Assembly: GCA_015488325.1 (NCBI GenBank)
Contig: WFOA01000011.1
Span: forward strand, 1 to 40,117
Length of the DNA: 40,117 bases
Reading direction: 5' to 3'
Origin: Acidimicrobiia bacterium
GTDB taxonomy: Bacteria; Actinomycetota; Acidimicrobiia; Spongiisociales; ZC4RG35
In this document: one piece after another, positions 14,801-23,065 of the stretch
Position numbering within the stretch: position 1 is the stretch's first letter
Layout of the letters: each line of letters opens with the position of its first letter
Made by a program: the position numbers and the translations under genes
The notes under the pieces: generated by a model
The model's input: only the letters and a program-made list of their open reading frames with translations
What the model was told of the DNA's origin: nothing
Database searches by the model: none

Positions 14801-15655
14801 TCAGGTCTTCCAGATCGCGGCGTTGGTGATCACGGGTGCGCCCCGCTCCTCGGTCGACGCCTCCACGACCACCCGGTCTCCTTCGTCCCACACGCGGGTG
14901 ACCACCGTCTCCCCCGGGTAGACGATCCCGGCGAACCGCGCCCGGTACCGGGAAACGGCGGCCACGTCCCCGCCGAAGATCCCGTCCACCACCGCCTTGC
15001 ACACGACACCGTAGGTGCACAGTCCGTGCAGGATCGGTCGGTCGAACCCGCCGAGGGCTGCGAAGTTCGGATCGGCGTGGAGCGGGTTCTTGTCGCCGGA
15101 GAGGCGATACAGCAACGCCTGCTGGGGCAGGGTCGGGGAGCTGAACACCGCGTCGGGCTCCCGGTCGGGTGTCCCGTCCTCGGAAGCCGGTCCTGGGTCT
15201 CCTCCCCATCCACCTTCCCCGCGAACGAAGAGCGACGCCCGGTTGGTGAACAGCTCCCGCCCCGTCCCGGCGTCCCGGCTCGTGACCTCGACCACCACCA
15301 CCGCCGCCTTCTTCTTGTCGTAGATGGCGGCGATCTTGGCTTCGTTGGTCACCGTCGCCGCGGTGGGCATCGCTCCGGCGAGGGTCAGGTCCTGTTCCCC
15401 GTGGAGGACCATCGCCAGGTTGATGTCCAGCCCTTCGATGCCCCCTACGTTGATCATCGACGCGAAGGGAGGGATCGTGGCGAAGGACGGCAGCACCTTG
15501 AGATTCGCCTCGTAGCAGTACTCCAGCTCCCCCGGATCGGTCGGCGGGTCCCCCGCCCCGACCCCGAGGTGGTAGAGGATCACGCGGTCCTCGTCCCACG
15601 AGAACTCGGTGGTCGGCAGGGCGGCTCCGAGGGCACGCTCCACGTCGATGGGCAT
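14801..15655 (-). CDS. MaoC-family enoyl-CoA hydratase 2 (MFE-2 hydratase half)
   Basis: A 284-residue double-hotdog hydratase that adds water to trans-2-enoyl-CoA, giving the (R)-3-hydroxyacyl-CoA. The C-terminal hotdog carries the hydratase-2 motif YRLSGDKNPLHADP (183-196) with the catalytic pair Asp188 and His193, then FDRPILHGLC. The N-terminal hotdog (about 5-145) is catalytically silent, as in MFE-2. A Gly/Asp-rich insert (146-170) joins the halves. The ATG overlaps the stop of the upstream dehydrogenase by one base (TGATG), so the two are translationally coupled. Together they correspond to a split peroxisomal multifunctional enzyme type 2. Confidence 0.9.
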   Translation of the reverse strand: MPIDVERALGAALPTTEFSWDEDRVILYHLGVGAGDPPTDPGELEYCYEANLKVLPSFATIPPFASMINVGGIEGLDINLAMVLHGEQDLTLAGAMPTAATVTNEAKIAAIYDKKKAAVVVVEVTSRDAGTGRELFTNRASLFVRGEGGWGGDPGPASEDGTPDREPDAVFSSPTLPQQALLYRLSGDKNPLHADPNFAALGGFDRPILHGLCTYGVVCKAVVDGIFGGDVAAVSRYRARFAGIVYPGETVVTRVWDEGDRVVVEASTEERGAPVITNAAIWKT

Positions 15656-16566
15656 CAGGAGTCCCCCGCCAGGAGCGCGCCGAGCATCTGCAGCTCTTCG
15701 GTGGCGCTGCCGAGGACCTGATACTCGGAGATGTCACGGATCTCGTCGAGATGGTCCCGGACGTCCTCCACGCTCGGCCGCGACTTCGGACCGGCGAACC
15801 AGCCCCGGTTCACACCGACGAAGAACCGGGCGAAGCGTCCCCCACCCGCCGAGAAGATCTCATGGGTGTACGGGTTCTCCTCGGAGCACAGGTAGACGAC
15901 CATCGGCATCACCTGTTCGGGGTCGAGCATCTCGGCGAACGGGCCCAACAGGTCTTCGGTCATGCGGGTCCGGGCCACCGGGGCGATCACGTTCGACTTG
16001 ATCCCGTACTTGGCGCCTTCGATGGCGAGGACGTTGGAGAGCCCCACCAGACCCATCTTCGCCGCCCCGTAGTTGGTCTGGCCGAAATTCCCCAGGATCC
16101 CGGCGTTGGAGGCGGTGAAGACGAAGCGGCCATAGCCCTTCTCCTTCATCACCCGGTAAGCGGGCTGGGAGACGTAGAAGGCTCCGCGGAGATGCACGTC
16201 GAGCACGGCGTGGACCTCCTCCCAGGTCATGTTGGCGAAGCTGCGGTCCCGCAGGATCCCGGCGTTGTTCACCACGATGTCCACCGTCCCGAAGGCATCG
16301 AGGGCGGTCTGGACGATCCCGGCGCCGCCCTCGGGCGCAGAGACCGAGTCGTAGTTGGCGACCGCTTCACCGCCGGCTTCGCGGATCTCGTCGACCACCA
16401 CGTCGGCCGCCTTGGTCGAAGCCCCCGTCCCGTCGACGGTCGAGCCGAGGTCGTTGACGACGACCCGGGCACCCCGCCGAGCCAGCTCCAGGGCGTAGGC
16501 ACGCCCCAATCCACCGCCGGCACCGGTGACGATCGCCACCCGGCCGTCGAAGGTGATGTCGGACAT
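15655..16566 (-). CDS. (R)-3-hydroxyacyl-CoA dehydrogenase-like SDR (MFE-2 dehydrogenase half)
   Basis: A 303-residue short-chain dehydrogenase. The NAD-binding motif TGAGGGLGRAYALELARRG and VVVNDLGS are hallmarks of the HSD17B4 dehydrogenase domain, followed by NNAGILRD and the catalytic NYGAAKMG (Tyr and Lys). The length beyond 260 residues and the GGGRFARFFVGVNRGWF tail also fit that subgroup. It should oxidise (R)-3-hydroxyacyl-CoA made by the coupled MaoC hydratase, in beta-oxidation of branched or bulky acyl chains. A clear AGGAGG precedes the ATG. The neighbouring racemase and acyl-CoA synthetase genes 5-8 kb away point to the same kind of catabolism. Confidence 0.9.
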   Translation of the reverse strand: MSDITFDGRVAIVTGAGGGLGRAYALELARRGARVVVNDLGSTVDGTGASTKAADVVVDEIREAGGEAVANYDSVSAPEGGAGIVQTALDAFGTVDIVVNNAGILRDRSFANMTWEEVHAVLDVHLRGAFYVSQPAYRVMKEKGYGRFVFTASNAGILGNFGQTNYGAAKMGLVGLSNVLAIEGAKYGIKSNVIAPVARTRMTEDLLGPFAEMLDPEQVMPMVVYLCSEENPYTHEIFSAGGGRFARFFVGVNRGWFAGPKSRPSVEDVRDHLDEIRDISEYQVLGSATEELQMLGALLAGDS

Positions 16567-16623
16567 GGATCCTCCTTCGTCGGGTCTGAGACCGAGGGTA
16601 CCGTCCCGGTCGGCGGCCTCCGC

Positions 16624-17532
16624 TCACCCCTCCCGCTTCACGGCGTGGCCGCCGAACTGGTGGCGGAGGGCGGCGACGAGGCGGTCCGAGAACTCGAGCT
16701 CGTCACGGGACTCGATCCGCTGCATGAGGGAGAGGGCGATGACCGGTGCGGCGACGTCGAGCTCGATCGCCTCGAACACGGTCCATCGTCCCTCACCGGA
16801 ATCCGGGACGTAGGGCGCGATGCCCTCCATGTCGGGGTTCTCCTCCAATGCGAGCCGTGCGAGGTCGAGCAGCCAGGAGCGGATGACGCTCCCCCGCTGC
16901 CAGATCGCCGCCACCCCAGCGAGGTCGAGGTCGAACTCCTCTTTCGCCTCCAGGATCGCGAACCCTTCCGCGTAGGCCTGCATCAGTCCGTATTCGATCC
17001 CGTTGTGGACCATCTTCACGAAATGGCCCGAACCGGTCGGACCCGTACGCCCCCACCCTTCGTCGGGGCGGGGGGCGAGGGCCTCGAAGAGGGGACGCAG
17101 ACGTGCCACCACGTCCGCGTCGCCGCCGACCATGAGCGAATACCCTTCGGTGCGACCCCAGACGCCACCGGAGACGCCGACGTCGACCAGATGGCACCCG
17201 GCGGCGGCGCAGGCTTCGGATCGACGCAGGGTGTCCCGGTAGTTGGAGTTCCCTCCGTCCACGATCACATCGCCGGGGGCGAGGATGGGGAGGAGTTGAG
17301 ACATCAGGGAGTCGACGGGCTTCCCGGCGGGGACCATCAACCACACCACCCGGGGAGGCTCGAGGCGTGCCACCAGGTCGTCCACCGACGATGCACCTTC
17401 CACCCCGTCCGCTTCGGCCCGGACCACCGAGTCGGGGTCCAGGTCGAAGCCGACCACTTCGTGGCCGTGCTCCACCAGCCGGGCCGCCATGTTGGCTCCC
17501 ATCTTCCCGAGTCCGACCATTCCGATCCTCAT
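16624..17532 (-). CDS. gnd: 6-phosphogluconate dehydrogenase, short NAD-type form
   Basis: A 302-residue enzyme oxidising and decarboxylating 6-phosphogluconate to ribulose 5-phosphate. It has the N-terminal cofactor fold (MRIGMVGLGKMGANMAARL), DGGNSNYRDT, GVSGGVWGRTEG and the catalytic Lys region GHFVKMVHNGIEYG. It lacks the C-terminal extension of the classical 470-residue NADP enzyme, so it belongs to the short YqeC/GndA-like group, often NAD-dependent. GGAGG lies just before the ATG. The HAD gene ends ten bases upstream, so the two are probably cotranscribed. No glucose-6-phosphate dehydrogenase is in the window. Confidence 0.93.
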   Translation of the reverse strand: MRIGMVGLGKMGANMAARLVEHGHEVVGFDLDPDSVVRAEADGVEGASSVDDLVARLEPPRVVWLMVPAGKPVDSLMSQLLPILAPGDVIVDGGNSNYRDTLRRSEACAAAGCHLVDVGVSGGVWGRTEGYSLMVGGDADVVARLRPLFEALAPRPDEGWGRTGPTGSGHFVKMVHNGIEYGLMQAYAEGFAILEAKEEFDLDLAGVAAIWQRGSVIRSWLLDLARLALEENPDMEGIAPYVPDSGEGRWTVFEAIELDVAAPVIALSLMQRIESRDELEFSDRLVAALRHQFGGHAVKREG

Positions 17533-17542
17533 CCGTCCTCCT

Positions 17543-18157
17543 TCATCGAGTCACGACCCCCCGTGCCGCCAGTTCCCGCTCCAAGGCGACGACGTCGCCG
17601 TCGAACCGGACGGCCTGCATCCCCACCGCCTCGGCGCACTCGACGTTGATGGGGCGGTCGTCGACGAAGAGACAGTCGGCGGCGGACCGGTTCACGACGT
17701 CGACCGCGAGCCGGTAGATCTCCCGTTCGGGCTTGCGCAGCCCCACGTAACACGAGCTGACGAAGAGGAGGAACCGCGATCCGAGGCCGAACCGGGAGAT
17801 CCGGTACTCGTTCAGTTCTCGGGACTCGTTGTTGAGGGTGGCCAGCAGGTACCTTCCGGTCGAGGCGAGACGGTCGACGAGGGCGAGGCTGTCGGGGTAC
17901 GGCTCGGACCGGCTCCGCACGAAGGACCTGAACTCGTCCCGGGTGAACCCACGGTCCCTACAGAAGACCGTGCGATCCAGATACTCCTCGAAGGTCATCT
18001 TCCCGGTCTCCAGCTCGGCCACGACGCCGTCGTGGCGTTCGGCGAAATCCTCGGCGTCGAGCTCGAATCGGGCGACGGCCTCGGCCCGGGCGTGACGGTC
18101 CCAACCGTTCGTGCCAAGCACGCCGCCGACGTCGAAGAAGATCACGCTGACCGTCAC
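17543..18157 (-). CDS. HAD-superfamily hydrolase, subfamily IA
   Basis: A 204-residue phosphatase-like protein. Motif I is FFDVGGVLG near the N-terminus (nucleophile Asp), motif II is ATLNNESREL, motif III Lys lies in GLRKPEREIY, and motif IV is CLFVDDRPINVECA. The helical cap between motifs I and II is of the C1 type. The GTG at 18157 is set by AGGAG six bases upstream; a longer in-frame start at 18208 lacks such support. It precedes gnd by ten bases. The substrate is unknown; a sugar phosphate is only a guess from the neighbour. Confidence 0.85.
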   Translation of the reverse strand: MTVSVIFFDVGGVLGTNGWDRHARAEAVARFELDAEDFAERHDGVVAELETGKMTFEEYLDRTVFCRDRGFTRDEFRSFVRSRSEPYPDSLALVDRLASTGRYLLATLNNESRELNEYRISRFGLGSRFLLFVSSCYVGLRKPEREIYRLAVDVVNRSAADCLFVDDRPINVECAEAVGMQAVRFDGDVVALERELAARGVVTR

Positions 18158-18209
18158 CGGGAACTCCTCTCCACCGGCCCTCGGCACGTTACCGAGGTGC
18201 GGGGACAAC

Positions 18210-18225
18210 CCGCCGGATACGGCGG
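18210..18225 (+). other. Small perfect stem-loop in the kup upstream region
   Basis: CCGCCG / CGGCGG with a 4-base GATA loop, in the 98-base gap between the divergent HAD and kup genes. The gap is too short for a known K+-related riboswitch. Function unknown. Confidence 0.3.
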
Positions 18226-18255
18226 TCGCTCGTCGCCGCGCTTGAATCGGACGCC

Positions 18256-20151
18256 ATGTCGAACCACGGTGGCGAGCGGAGAGAGGCTCGGGGCGGGTAC
18301 CTGGCGTTGCTCACCTTGGGGGCCCTGGGGGTCGTCTACGGGGACATCGGCACGAGTCCCCTCTACGCCTTCCGGGAGTCGTTGAGCTCGGCCTACGGGA
18401 TCGTCGTGGACCGGGCGAACGTCCTCGGGGTCGTGTCGCTCATCTTCTGGTCGCTGATCGTCGTAATCACCGTCAAGTACCTCGTCTTCGTGATGCGGGC
18501 CGACGACCACGGCGAAGGGGGCATCCTCGCCCTCACCTCCCTCATCACTCCACGCGACCCCGACCGGCGATCCCGTCGATGGAAGCTCATCCTCGTCGGG
18601 CTGTTCGGCACGGCCCTCCTGTACGGGGACGGGATGATCACCCCCTCGATCTCGGTGCTGTCGGCCGTCGAAGGCCTCGAGATCGTCGCCCCCGACCTCC
18701 AACCCTTCGTCATCCCCGTCGCCATCCTCATCCTCGTCGCCCTGTTCACGATCCAACGTCGGGGGACCGCCACCGTCGGGTCGGTGTTCGGGCCGGTGAT
18801 GATCCTCTGGTTCGGCACCCTCGCCACCCTCGGCATCCTCCAGATCCTCCGCGAGCCGTCGGTGCTGGCCGCCGTGGACCCCCGATTCGCCGTGTCGTTC
18901 TTCACCCGTAACGCCGGCCGGGCGTTCCTCGCCCTCGGTTCGGTGTTCCTCGTCGTCACCGGAGCCGAAGCCCTCTACGCGGACATGGGCCACTTCGGTC
19001 GGCGGCCGATCAGGCTCGGCTGGCTCACCGTCGTGCTCCCCGGCCTCATGCTCAACTATTTCGGGCAGGGGGCCCTGCTGCTCGCGCAGCCGGAGGCGAT
19101 CGAGAGCCCCTTCTACCTGATGGCGCCCGCCTCGGTGCGGATCCCCCTCGTGGTTCTGGCGACGGCCGCGACGGTGATCGCCTCCCAGGCCCTCATCTCG
19201 GGAGTGTTCAGCCTGACCATGCAGGCGATCCAGCTCGGCTACCTGCCCCGCCTCCGGGTCGACCACACCTCGGAGCGGGAGTTCGGCCAGGTGTACGTCG
19301 GGGCGGCCAACTGGTCCCTGATGGTTGCCTGCGTCGGCCTCGTCCTCGGGTTCGGCTCGTCGTCCAACCTGGCGGCCGCCTACGGCGTGGCGGTGACCAC
19401 CACCATGGTGATCACGACCGTCCTCTTCTACTCCCTCACCCGGACCCGGTGGCGTTGGTCGCGTGCGAAGGCGATGGCGTTGGCGGCGGCGTTCCTCGTC
19501 GTCGACCTGGCGTTCTTCGGAGCCAACATCCTGAAGGTCCCCGCCGGTGGTTGGTTCCCCCTGGTGGTCGGGGTCGGCGTGTTCACGGTCATGACGACCT
19601 GGCGTCGCGGACGAGCGATCGTTCGTGCCAAGCTGAGTCGGGGACGCCTCGCCGCCGCCGACTTCGTGGCGCAGCTCGCCGACCGGGACATCGTGCGGGT
19701 ACCCGGGACCGGGGTGTTCATGTTCGCCTCCGCAGGAGCGACGCCGCCGACCCTCCTCGAGAACCTCCGCTTCAACCACGTCCTCCACGAAACCGTCGTC
19801 CTGCTCACCGTCGTCTACGAGCAGCGTCCCCGGGTCCTCCCGGCCGAACGGTACGACGTCGTCGACCTCGGGGAGGGGTTCTTTCAGCTCGTGCTCCACT
19901 TCGGCTACATGGACGAACCCGACGTCCCCCAGGCCTTGGCCGCGCTCGTCTCCCCCGGGCTCGGGTTCGACCCTCTGGACACGGCCTACTTCCTCGGTCG
20001 GGAGACCCTCATCGTGGTGAAAGAAGGGGAGATGGCCCCCTGGCGGGAGCATCTGTTCGCCTTCTTGTCCCGCAACGTGAGCCCGGCCGCCAGGTACTTC
20101 CGGCTCCCCCCGGACCGGGTGATCGAGATCGGCGCCCTCCTGGAGATCTGA
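18256..20151 (+). CDS. kup: Kup-type potassium uptake permease
   Basis: A 631-residue K+/H+ symporter of normal family length. The N-terminal signature LGVVYGDIGTSPLYAFRE is diagnostic, followed by DDHGEGGILALTSL, GDGMITPSISVLSAVEGLE and about twelve membrane helices to residue 440. The last 170 residues are the conserved cytosolic domain (VPGTGVFMF, RFNHVLHETVVLLTV, FGYMDEPDVPQAL). It is the first gene of a plus-strand operon with two fluoride channel genes and a DUF190 gene; the next ATG is only four bases after its stop. It is divergent from the HAD gene. No Shine-Dalgarno is obvious before the ATG. Confidence 0.95.
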   Translation: MSNHGGERREARGGYLALLTLGALGVVYGDIGTSPLYAFRESLSSAYGIVVDRANVLGVVSLIFWSLIVVITVKYLVFVMRADDHGEGGILALTSLITPRDPDRRSRRWKLILVGLFGTALLYGDGMITPSISVLSAVEGLEIVAPDLQPFVIPVAILILVALFTIQRRGTATVGSVFGPVMILWFGTLATLGILQILREPSVLAAVDPRFAVSFFTRNAGRAFLALGSVFLVVTGAEALYADMGHFGRRPIRLGWLTVVLPGLMLNYFGQGALLLAQPEAIESPFYLMAPASVRIPLVVLATAATVIASQALISGVFSLTMQAIQLGYLPRLRVDHTSEREFGQVYVGAANWSLMVACVGLVLGFGSSSNLAAAYGVAVTTTMVITTVLFYSLTRTRWRWSRAKAMALAAAFLVVDLAFFGANILKVPAGGWFPLVVGVGVFTVMTTWRRGRAIVRAKLSRGRLAAADFVAQLADRDIVRVPGTGVFMFASAGATPPTLLENLRFNHVLHETVVLLTVVYEQRPRVLPAERYDVVDLGEGFFQLVLHFGYMDEPDVPQALAALVSPGLGFDPLDTAYFLGRETLIVVKEGEMAPWREHLFAFLSRNVSPAARYFRLPPDRVIEIGALLEI

Positions 20152-20155
20152 GACG

Positions 20156-20533
20156 ATGTCCCTCGCCGCGAAACGAATCGCCGCCGTCGCCGTCGGTGGG
20201 CTCGTCGGCTCGGGCCTGCGGGCGGCCGTCGCCCTGTCGTGGCCCGTTGGCGGCACCTGGCCCTGGCCGACGTTCACCGTGAACGTGGCCGGGGCAGCGG
20301 CTCTGGGCTTCCTCGTCGCCCGCCTCCGCCAGACCGCCGCGCCCCCGTGGGCGGTGGAGCTGTGGGGCATCGGCCTCCTCGGCTCCTTCACCACCTTCAG
20401 CACCTTCGCCGTCGAAGTGTGGACTCTGGCGACGGCGGGACGTCCCCTGCTCGCCGGCACCTACGGCGTGGTGTCGGTGGGCGCCGGACTGGTGGCGGCG
20501 GTGGTGGGCACCCGGACGGGTGAAACACGATGA
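20156..20533 (+). CDS. crcB: Fluoride channel subunit FluC/CrcB (first of pair)
   Basis: A 125-residue membrane protein with four helices that exports fluoride. The family motifs are visible: TFTVNVAGAAALGFL (polar Asn in the pore region) and GIGLLGSFTTFSTFAVE, the G-x-x-T-T-F-S-T-F signature. It lies four bases after kup and overlaps the second crcB by four bases (ATGA). Two adjacent, diverged crcB genes usually make a heterodimeric channel, each subunit in opposite topology; that is family knowledge, not tested here. Confidence 0.92.
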   Translation: MSLAAKRIAAVAVGGLVGSGLRAAVALSWPVGGTWPWPTFTVNVAGAAALGFLVARLRQTAAPPWAVELWGIGLLGSFTTFSTFAVEVWTLATAGRPLLAGTYGVVSVGAGLVAAVVGTRTGETR

Positions 20534-20883
20534 CCTGGCTGATCCTCACCCTGGCAGGGGCCGTCGGCGCCGTGGCCCGCTACGCCCTGTCCGGATGGAT
20601 CCAGCGCCGCACCACCGCCACCGTCCCCACCGGCACCTTCGTCGTCAACCTCCTCGGAGCCTTCGCCCTCGGCTCGGTGGCCGCCCGGGGAGGCCAGGCC
20701 CTCGCCTCGACGGTCGCCGCCGGGTTCCTCGGCGGGTTCACCACGTTCAGCACCTGGATGGTGGAGTCGTGGGCCCTCGCCGGTGGCGGGACCCGGGGAC
20801 GACGCCTCGCCCTCGGGAACCTGGCGGCGACGTTGGCGCTCGGGGTGGTGGCGGCCGCGCTTGGATACGGGATGGCGACCTGA
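20530..20883 (+). CDS. crcB: Fluoride channel subunit FluC/CrcB (second of pair)
   Basis: A 117-residue partner of the upstream crcB, with GAVGAVARYALSGW at the N-terminus, TFVVNLLGAFALGS and GFLGGFTTFSTWMVES. It keeps the Arg (VARYAL) common in single-type FluC, whereas its partner has GSGLRAAV there. The start overlaps the previous stop codon. A DUF190 gene follows after an AGGAGG-like site. No fluoride riboswitch is apparent upstream. Confidence 0.92.
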   Translation: MTWLILTLAGAVGAVARYALSGWIQRRTTATVPTGTFVVNLLGAFALGSVAARGGQALASTVAAGFLGGFTTFSTWMVESWALAGGGTRGRRLALGNLAATLALGVVAAALGYGMAT

Positions 20884-20893
20884 GGAGGAGCCG

Positions 20894-21238
20894 ATGTTGG
20901 AGGAGTCGAGAGACGGCACGCTGATGCGCATCTTCGTCGGGGAGTCCGACGAGCACGACGGCAAACCCCTGTACCAGGCGATCGTCGAAGAGCTCCGGGC
21001 GGCCGGCCTCGCCGGGGCGACGGTGCTCCGGGGAATCGAAGGATTCGGCAAGTCGAGCGTGCTCCACACCGGTCACGTCCTTCGGCTCTCGTCCGACCTG
21101 CCCATCGTCATCGAATGCGTGGACCGCTCGGAGCGGATCGAGGAGATCCTTCCCCGCCTCGACACGATGATCGTCGACGGGTTGGTCACCCTCGAACGGG
21201 TCGACGTCCGGATCTACCGGGCCGGGGAGACGGCCTGA
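20894..21238 (+). CDS. DUF190 PII-like protein
   Basis: A 114-residue ferredoxin-fold protein of the DUF190 family, often encoded beside crcB. Seen motifs are MRIFVGESDEHDGKPLYQAIVEELRAAGLAGATVLRG, here split as MRIFVGESDEHDGKPLYQ and LRAAGLAGATVLRGIEGFG, and the C-terminal VTLERVDVRIY strand. The fold resembles PII proteins, so a sensor or regulator of the fluoride channel is plausible but unproven. GAGGAGG lies seven bases before the ATG. Its stop is one base from the convergent acyl-CoA synthetase stop, with no terminator between. Confidence 0.9.
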   Translation: MLEESRDGTLMRIFVGESDEHDGKPLYQAIVEELRAAGLAGATVLRGIEGFGKSSVLHTGHVLRLSSDLPIVIECVDRSERIEEILPRLDTMIVDGLVTLERVDVRIYRAGETA

Positions 21239-21239
21239 C

Positions 21240-23027
21240 TCAGGTCCCGTAGATCGAGGCGATGGCGTCGGCGTACCGGTCGGAGACGACCCGCCGTTTC
21301 ACCTTCAACGTCGGGGTCAGCTCCCCGCCCTCGATGGTGAAGTCCACGGGGAGGATCCGGAACGCCTTGACCGCCTCCGCCTTGGAGACGAGGGCGTTGG
21401 CGGCGTCGATCGCCTGTTGGATCTCGGCCTGGAGGTCGGGGTCGTCCACCAGTTCGGCGATCGTCCCCTCCTTTCCGTGCTGTTTCGCCCAGGCCTCGAA
21501 GAACTCAGGGTCGATCGTCACCAGGGCGGCGATGAAGGGACGCCCGTCCCCCACCACCATCGCCTGGCTGACCAGGGGATGGGCCCGGATGGCGTCCTCC
21601 AGCACGAGGGGTGCGACGTTCTTCCCGCCGGCGGTGACGATGATCTCCTTCTTGCGGCCGGTGATGCGCAGGAAACCGTCGTCGTCCAGCTCCCCGAGGT
21701 CTCCGGTGTGGAACCAGCCTTCGTCGTCGAGGACTTCGGCGGTGGCGTCGGGGTTCGCCCAGTAGCCCTGGAAGATGCCCGGGCCCTTGGCGAGGACCTC
21801 GCCGTCGTCGGCGATGCGGATCGTGTAGCCGGGGGCGGGCCGGCCCACCGTACCGATCTTGAGGGACCCGGGGGTGTTCACGGTCAGCACCGCGGTCGTC
21901 TCGGTCAGCCCGTAGCCCTCCAGCACGGTGAGCCCGATCCCGGAGAAGAAATGCCCGAGCCGTTCACCGAGGGCGGCTCCACCCGAGATGGCATACCGGA
22001 GGTGGCCGCCGAACACAGAACGGAGCTTTCCGTAGACGAGCTTGTCGAAGATGCCGTGGAGCACCTTCGTCTTCAACGACACACGGCCGGCCTGGCGCTG
22101 GCGGGAGAAGTCGATCGCCACGTCGGCGGCCAGGTCGAAGATCTTCGCCTTGCCGTCCTCCTCGGCCCGCTGACGGGCCGAGTTGTAGATCTTCTCGAAC
22201 ACCCGGGGGACGCTGAACACGAACCACGGGCGCACCATGGCCAGCTCCTCCACCAGGTTGGGGATCCCGGTCGAGTAGGCGATCCTCATCCCCCGTGCGA
22301 CGCATCCGACCTGGACGATACGGGCGAAGATGTGGGCGAGGGGGAGGAACATCAGGTTGCTCTCGCCCGGCTTCATCACGTCGCTCAGGGCGGCGATCAC
22401 CTGGTGCATGGTGTGGACGAAGTTCCCGTGGGTGATCACACAACCCTTGGGTCGTCCCGTCGTGCCGGACGTGTAGACGAGGGTGGCGAGATCGTCCTGG
22501 GTGACGGCCCGAGCCCGTTCCAATACCTGTTCGTCGGTGACCGACTCGCCGGCGGCGATGAGACGGTCGAGCCCTCCCCCATCCATGGTGAAGGCGTGTT
22601 TGCAGGAGCCCAGCTTGGCGGCCTGGGACTCGTATACCTTCAAGAGTTCGTCGGTGGCGCAGATGATGGCCGTCGCCTCCGAGTTGCCGACGATCCACTC
22701 CACCTGGTCGGGCGACGACGTCTCGTAGATGGTGACGGTGGCGCAGCCCGCCGCCCAGATGGCGTAGTCGAGGAGGGTGAACTCGACCCGCGTCGGCGAG
22801 AAGATGCAGATCCGGCTCCCCGGTTCGATTCCCAACCCGATGAACCCGGCGGCGAGCCGCCGCACCCTCTCGGCGAACTCGGCACTGGTGATGTCGACGA
22901 AGGTGTCGCCATCCCGGTAGGCGAGGGCCGCTCGCTGGGGGTGGAGACGCTCGTTCTCCCAGACTCGGGTCGTCAGATTCTCGCCCGGATCGACCTCGGC
23001 GAGGGACGGTGTGGTGAACTCCTGCAT
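21240..23027 (-). CDS. Long-chain acyl-CoA synthetase (FadD15-like)
   Basis: A 595-residue AMP-forming ligase activating fatty acids to acyl-CoA. Core motifs are LVYTSGTTGRPKGCVITH (P-loop), PLAHIFARIVQ, YAISGGAALGERLGHFF, LEGYGLTETTAV, WFHTGDLGELDDDGFL and GRKKEIIVTAGGKNVAP, the set seen in mycobacterial FadD15 and related enzymes. The C-terminal domain ends GGELTPTLKVKRRVV with the conserved Lys region. The ATG at 23027 is chosen because AGGAGCC precedes it, and a TATGTT box lies 31 bases upstream in the gap after the racemase gene. The racemase gene upstream is on the same strand, so they may be partly cotranscribed. Confidence 0.92.
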   Translation of the reverse strand: MQEFTTPSLAEVDPGENLTTRVWENERLHPQRAALAYRDGDTFVDITSAEFAERVRRLAAGFIGLGIEPGSRICIFSPTRVEFTLLDYAIWAAGCATVTIYETSSPDQVEWIVGNSEATAIICATDELLKVYESQAAKLGSCKHAFTMDGGGLDRLIAAGESVTDEQVLERARAVTQDDLATLVYTSGTTGRPKGCVITHGNFVHTMHQVIAALSDVMKPGESNLMFLPLAHIFARIVQVGCVARGMRIAYSTGIPNLVEELAMVRPWFVFSVPRVFEKIYNSARQRAEEDGKAKIFDLAADVAIDFSRQRQAGRVSLKTKVLHGIFDKLVYGKLRSVFGGHLRYAISGGAALGERLGHFFSGIGLTVLEGYGLTETTAVLTVNTPGSLKIGTVGRPAPGYTIRIADDGEVLAKGPGIFQGYWANPDATAEVLDDEGWFHTGDLGELDDDGFLRITGRKKEIIVTAGGKNVAPLVLEDAIRAHPLVSQAMVVGDGRPFIAALVTIDPEFFEAWAKQHGKEGTIAELVDDPDLQAEIQQAIDAANALVSKAEAVKAFRILPVDFTIEGGELTPTLKVKRRVVSDRYADAIASIYGT

Positions 23028-23057
23028 GGCTCCTGTCTCTCCCGGGATGACGGCTCC

Positions 23058-23063
23058 AACATA
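23058..23063 (-). promoter_or_regulatory. Candidate -10 box of the acyl-CoA synthetase gene
   Basis: TATGTT on the minus strand, just past the racemase stop codon and 30 bases before the ATG; this leaves room for a short leader with the AGGAG site. Confidence 0.4.
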
Positions 23064-23065
23064 CC

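Noticed and set aside
18158-18255. Possible ydaO-type c-di-AMP riboswitch before kup
   Set aside because: The divergent gap is under 100 bases, too short for that RNA, and only one small hairpin is present.
20100-20156. Possible fluoride riboswitch before crcB
   Set aside because: The first crcB starts four bases after kup, and no fluoride-riboswitch consensus is seen there or before kup.
18154-20460. Long open minus-strand frame opposite kup
   Set aside because: Composition is dominated by Gly, Glu, Asp and Arg with no domain, and kup on the plus strand has every expected motif.
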